From an uncultured bacterium (GTDB lineage Bacteria; Armatimonadota; UBA5829; DSUL01), in the NCBI GenBank assembly GCA_937967775.1, contig CALCJH010000309.1, positions 1 to 5,279 of the forward strand: 5,279 bases of DNA, given 5' to 3'. Shown piece after piece: positions 5,250-5,279 of this stretch. The notes beneath the pieces are model-generated. The model was not told where the DNA came from and searched no databases. It worked only from the letters and a program-made list of their open reading frames with translations. Made by a program: the position numbers and the translations under genes. Position 1 is the stretch's first letter. Each line of letters begins with the position of its first letter.

Positions 5250-5279
5250 GGATGAGGGGGTGGCAAGCCCGGTCATCGT

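Noticed and set aside
4977..5276. Minus-strand frame of 99 aa containing SPTRGEKAF
   Set aside because: SPTRGEKAF is the translation of a terminator hairpin arm, and the frame crosses both terminators downstream of the prepilin gene.

Overview
The window is GC-rich DNA (about 60% or more by eye) holding the end of a housekeeping gene and three further genes on both strands. The best clue to the host is the prepilin at 4318-4968. Its N-terminus ([17 protein letters not shown] followed by FPVFAQAR) is typical of the large prepilin/DUF1559-like families of Armatimonadota, and less so of Planctomycetes. The long secreted protein next to it, with FN3, carbohydrate-binding-like and OB-like modules, fits the same phylum. 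This assignment is an inference from sequence style, not a search result.

Layout, left to right. (1) 1-469 (+): C-terminal third of glucose-6-phosphate isomerase (pgi), cut by the left edge, with a strong hairpin terminator at 494-553 that may act in both directions. (2) 581-832 (-): a possible small, very basic protein of 83 aa with a good ribosome binding site and no recognised family. (3) 833-1151: no supported gene, but several inverted repeats. (4) 1152-1186 (-): clear terminator of the next gene. (5) 1219-3897 (-): an 892-aa secreted multidomain protein with signal peptide, carboxypeptidase-regulatory-like domain, a tandemly duplicated module of about 125 aa, FN3-like domain, carbohydrate-binding-like jelly roll and two OB-like domains. 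(6) 3898-4317: divergent intergenic region with one promoter for each flanking gene, a hairpin-rich leader on the minus side, and a pair of 8-bp direct repeats at the plus promoter. (7) 4318-4968 (+): a type IV prepilin-like/pseudopilin protein of 216 aa with a perfect Shine-Dalgarno. (8) 4969-5279: the pilin's terminator at 5120-5152 and a second, sequence-related terminator at 5219-5249 pointing left, which implies a minus-strand gene ending just beyond the right edge.

How the genes relate: pgi is metabolic and appears unrelated to the rest. The secreted modular protein and the prepilin are divergently transcribed from one 420-bp region and are both exported, so a shared surface or envelope role is possible but not shown. 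I found no tRNA, rRNA, CRISPR array, transposase or recognisable defence system. The points most worth following up are the unnamed duplicated module in the secreted protein, the structured leader and promoter repeats between the divergent genes, and the small basic ORF.
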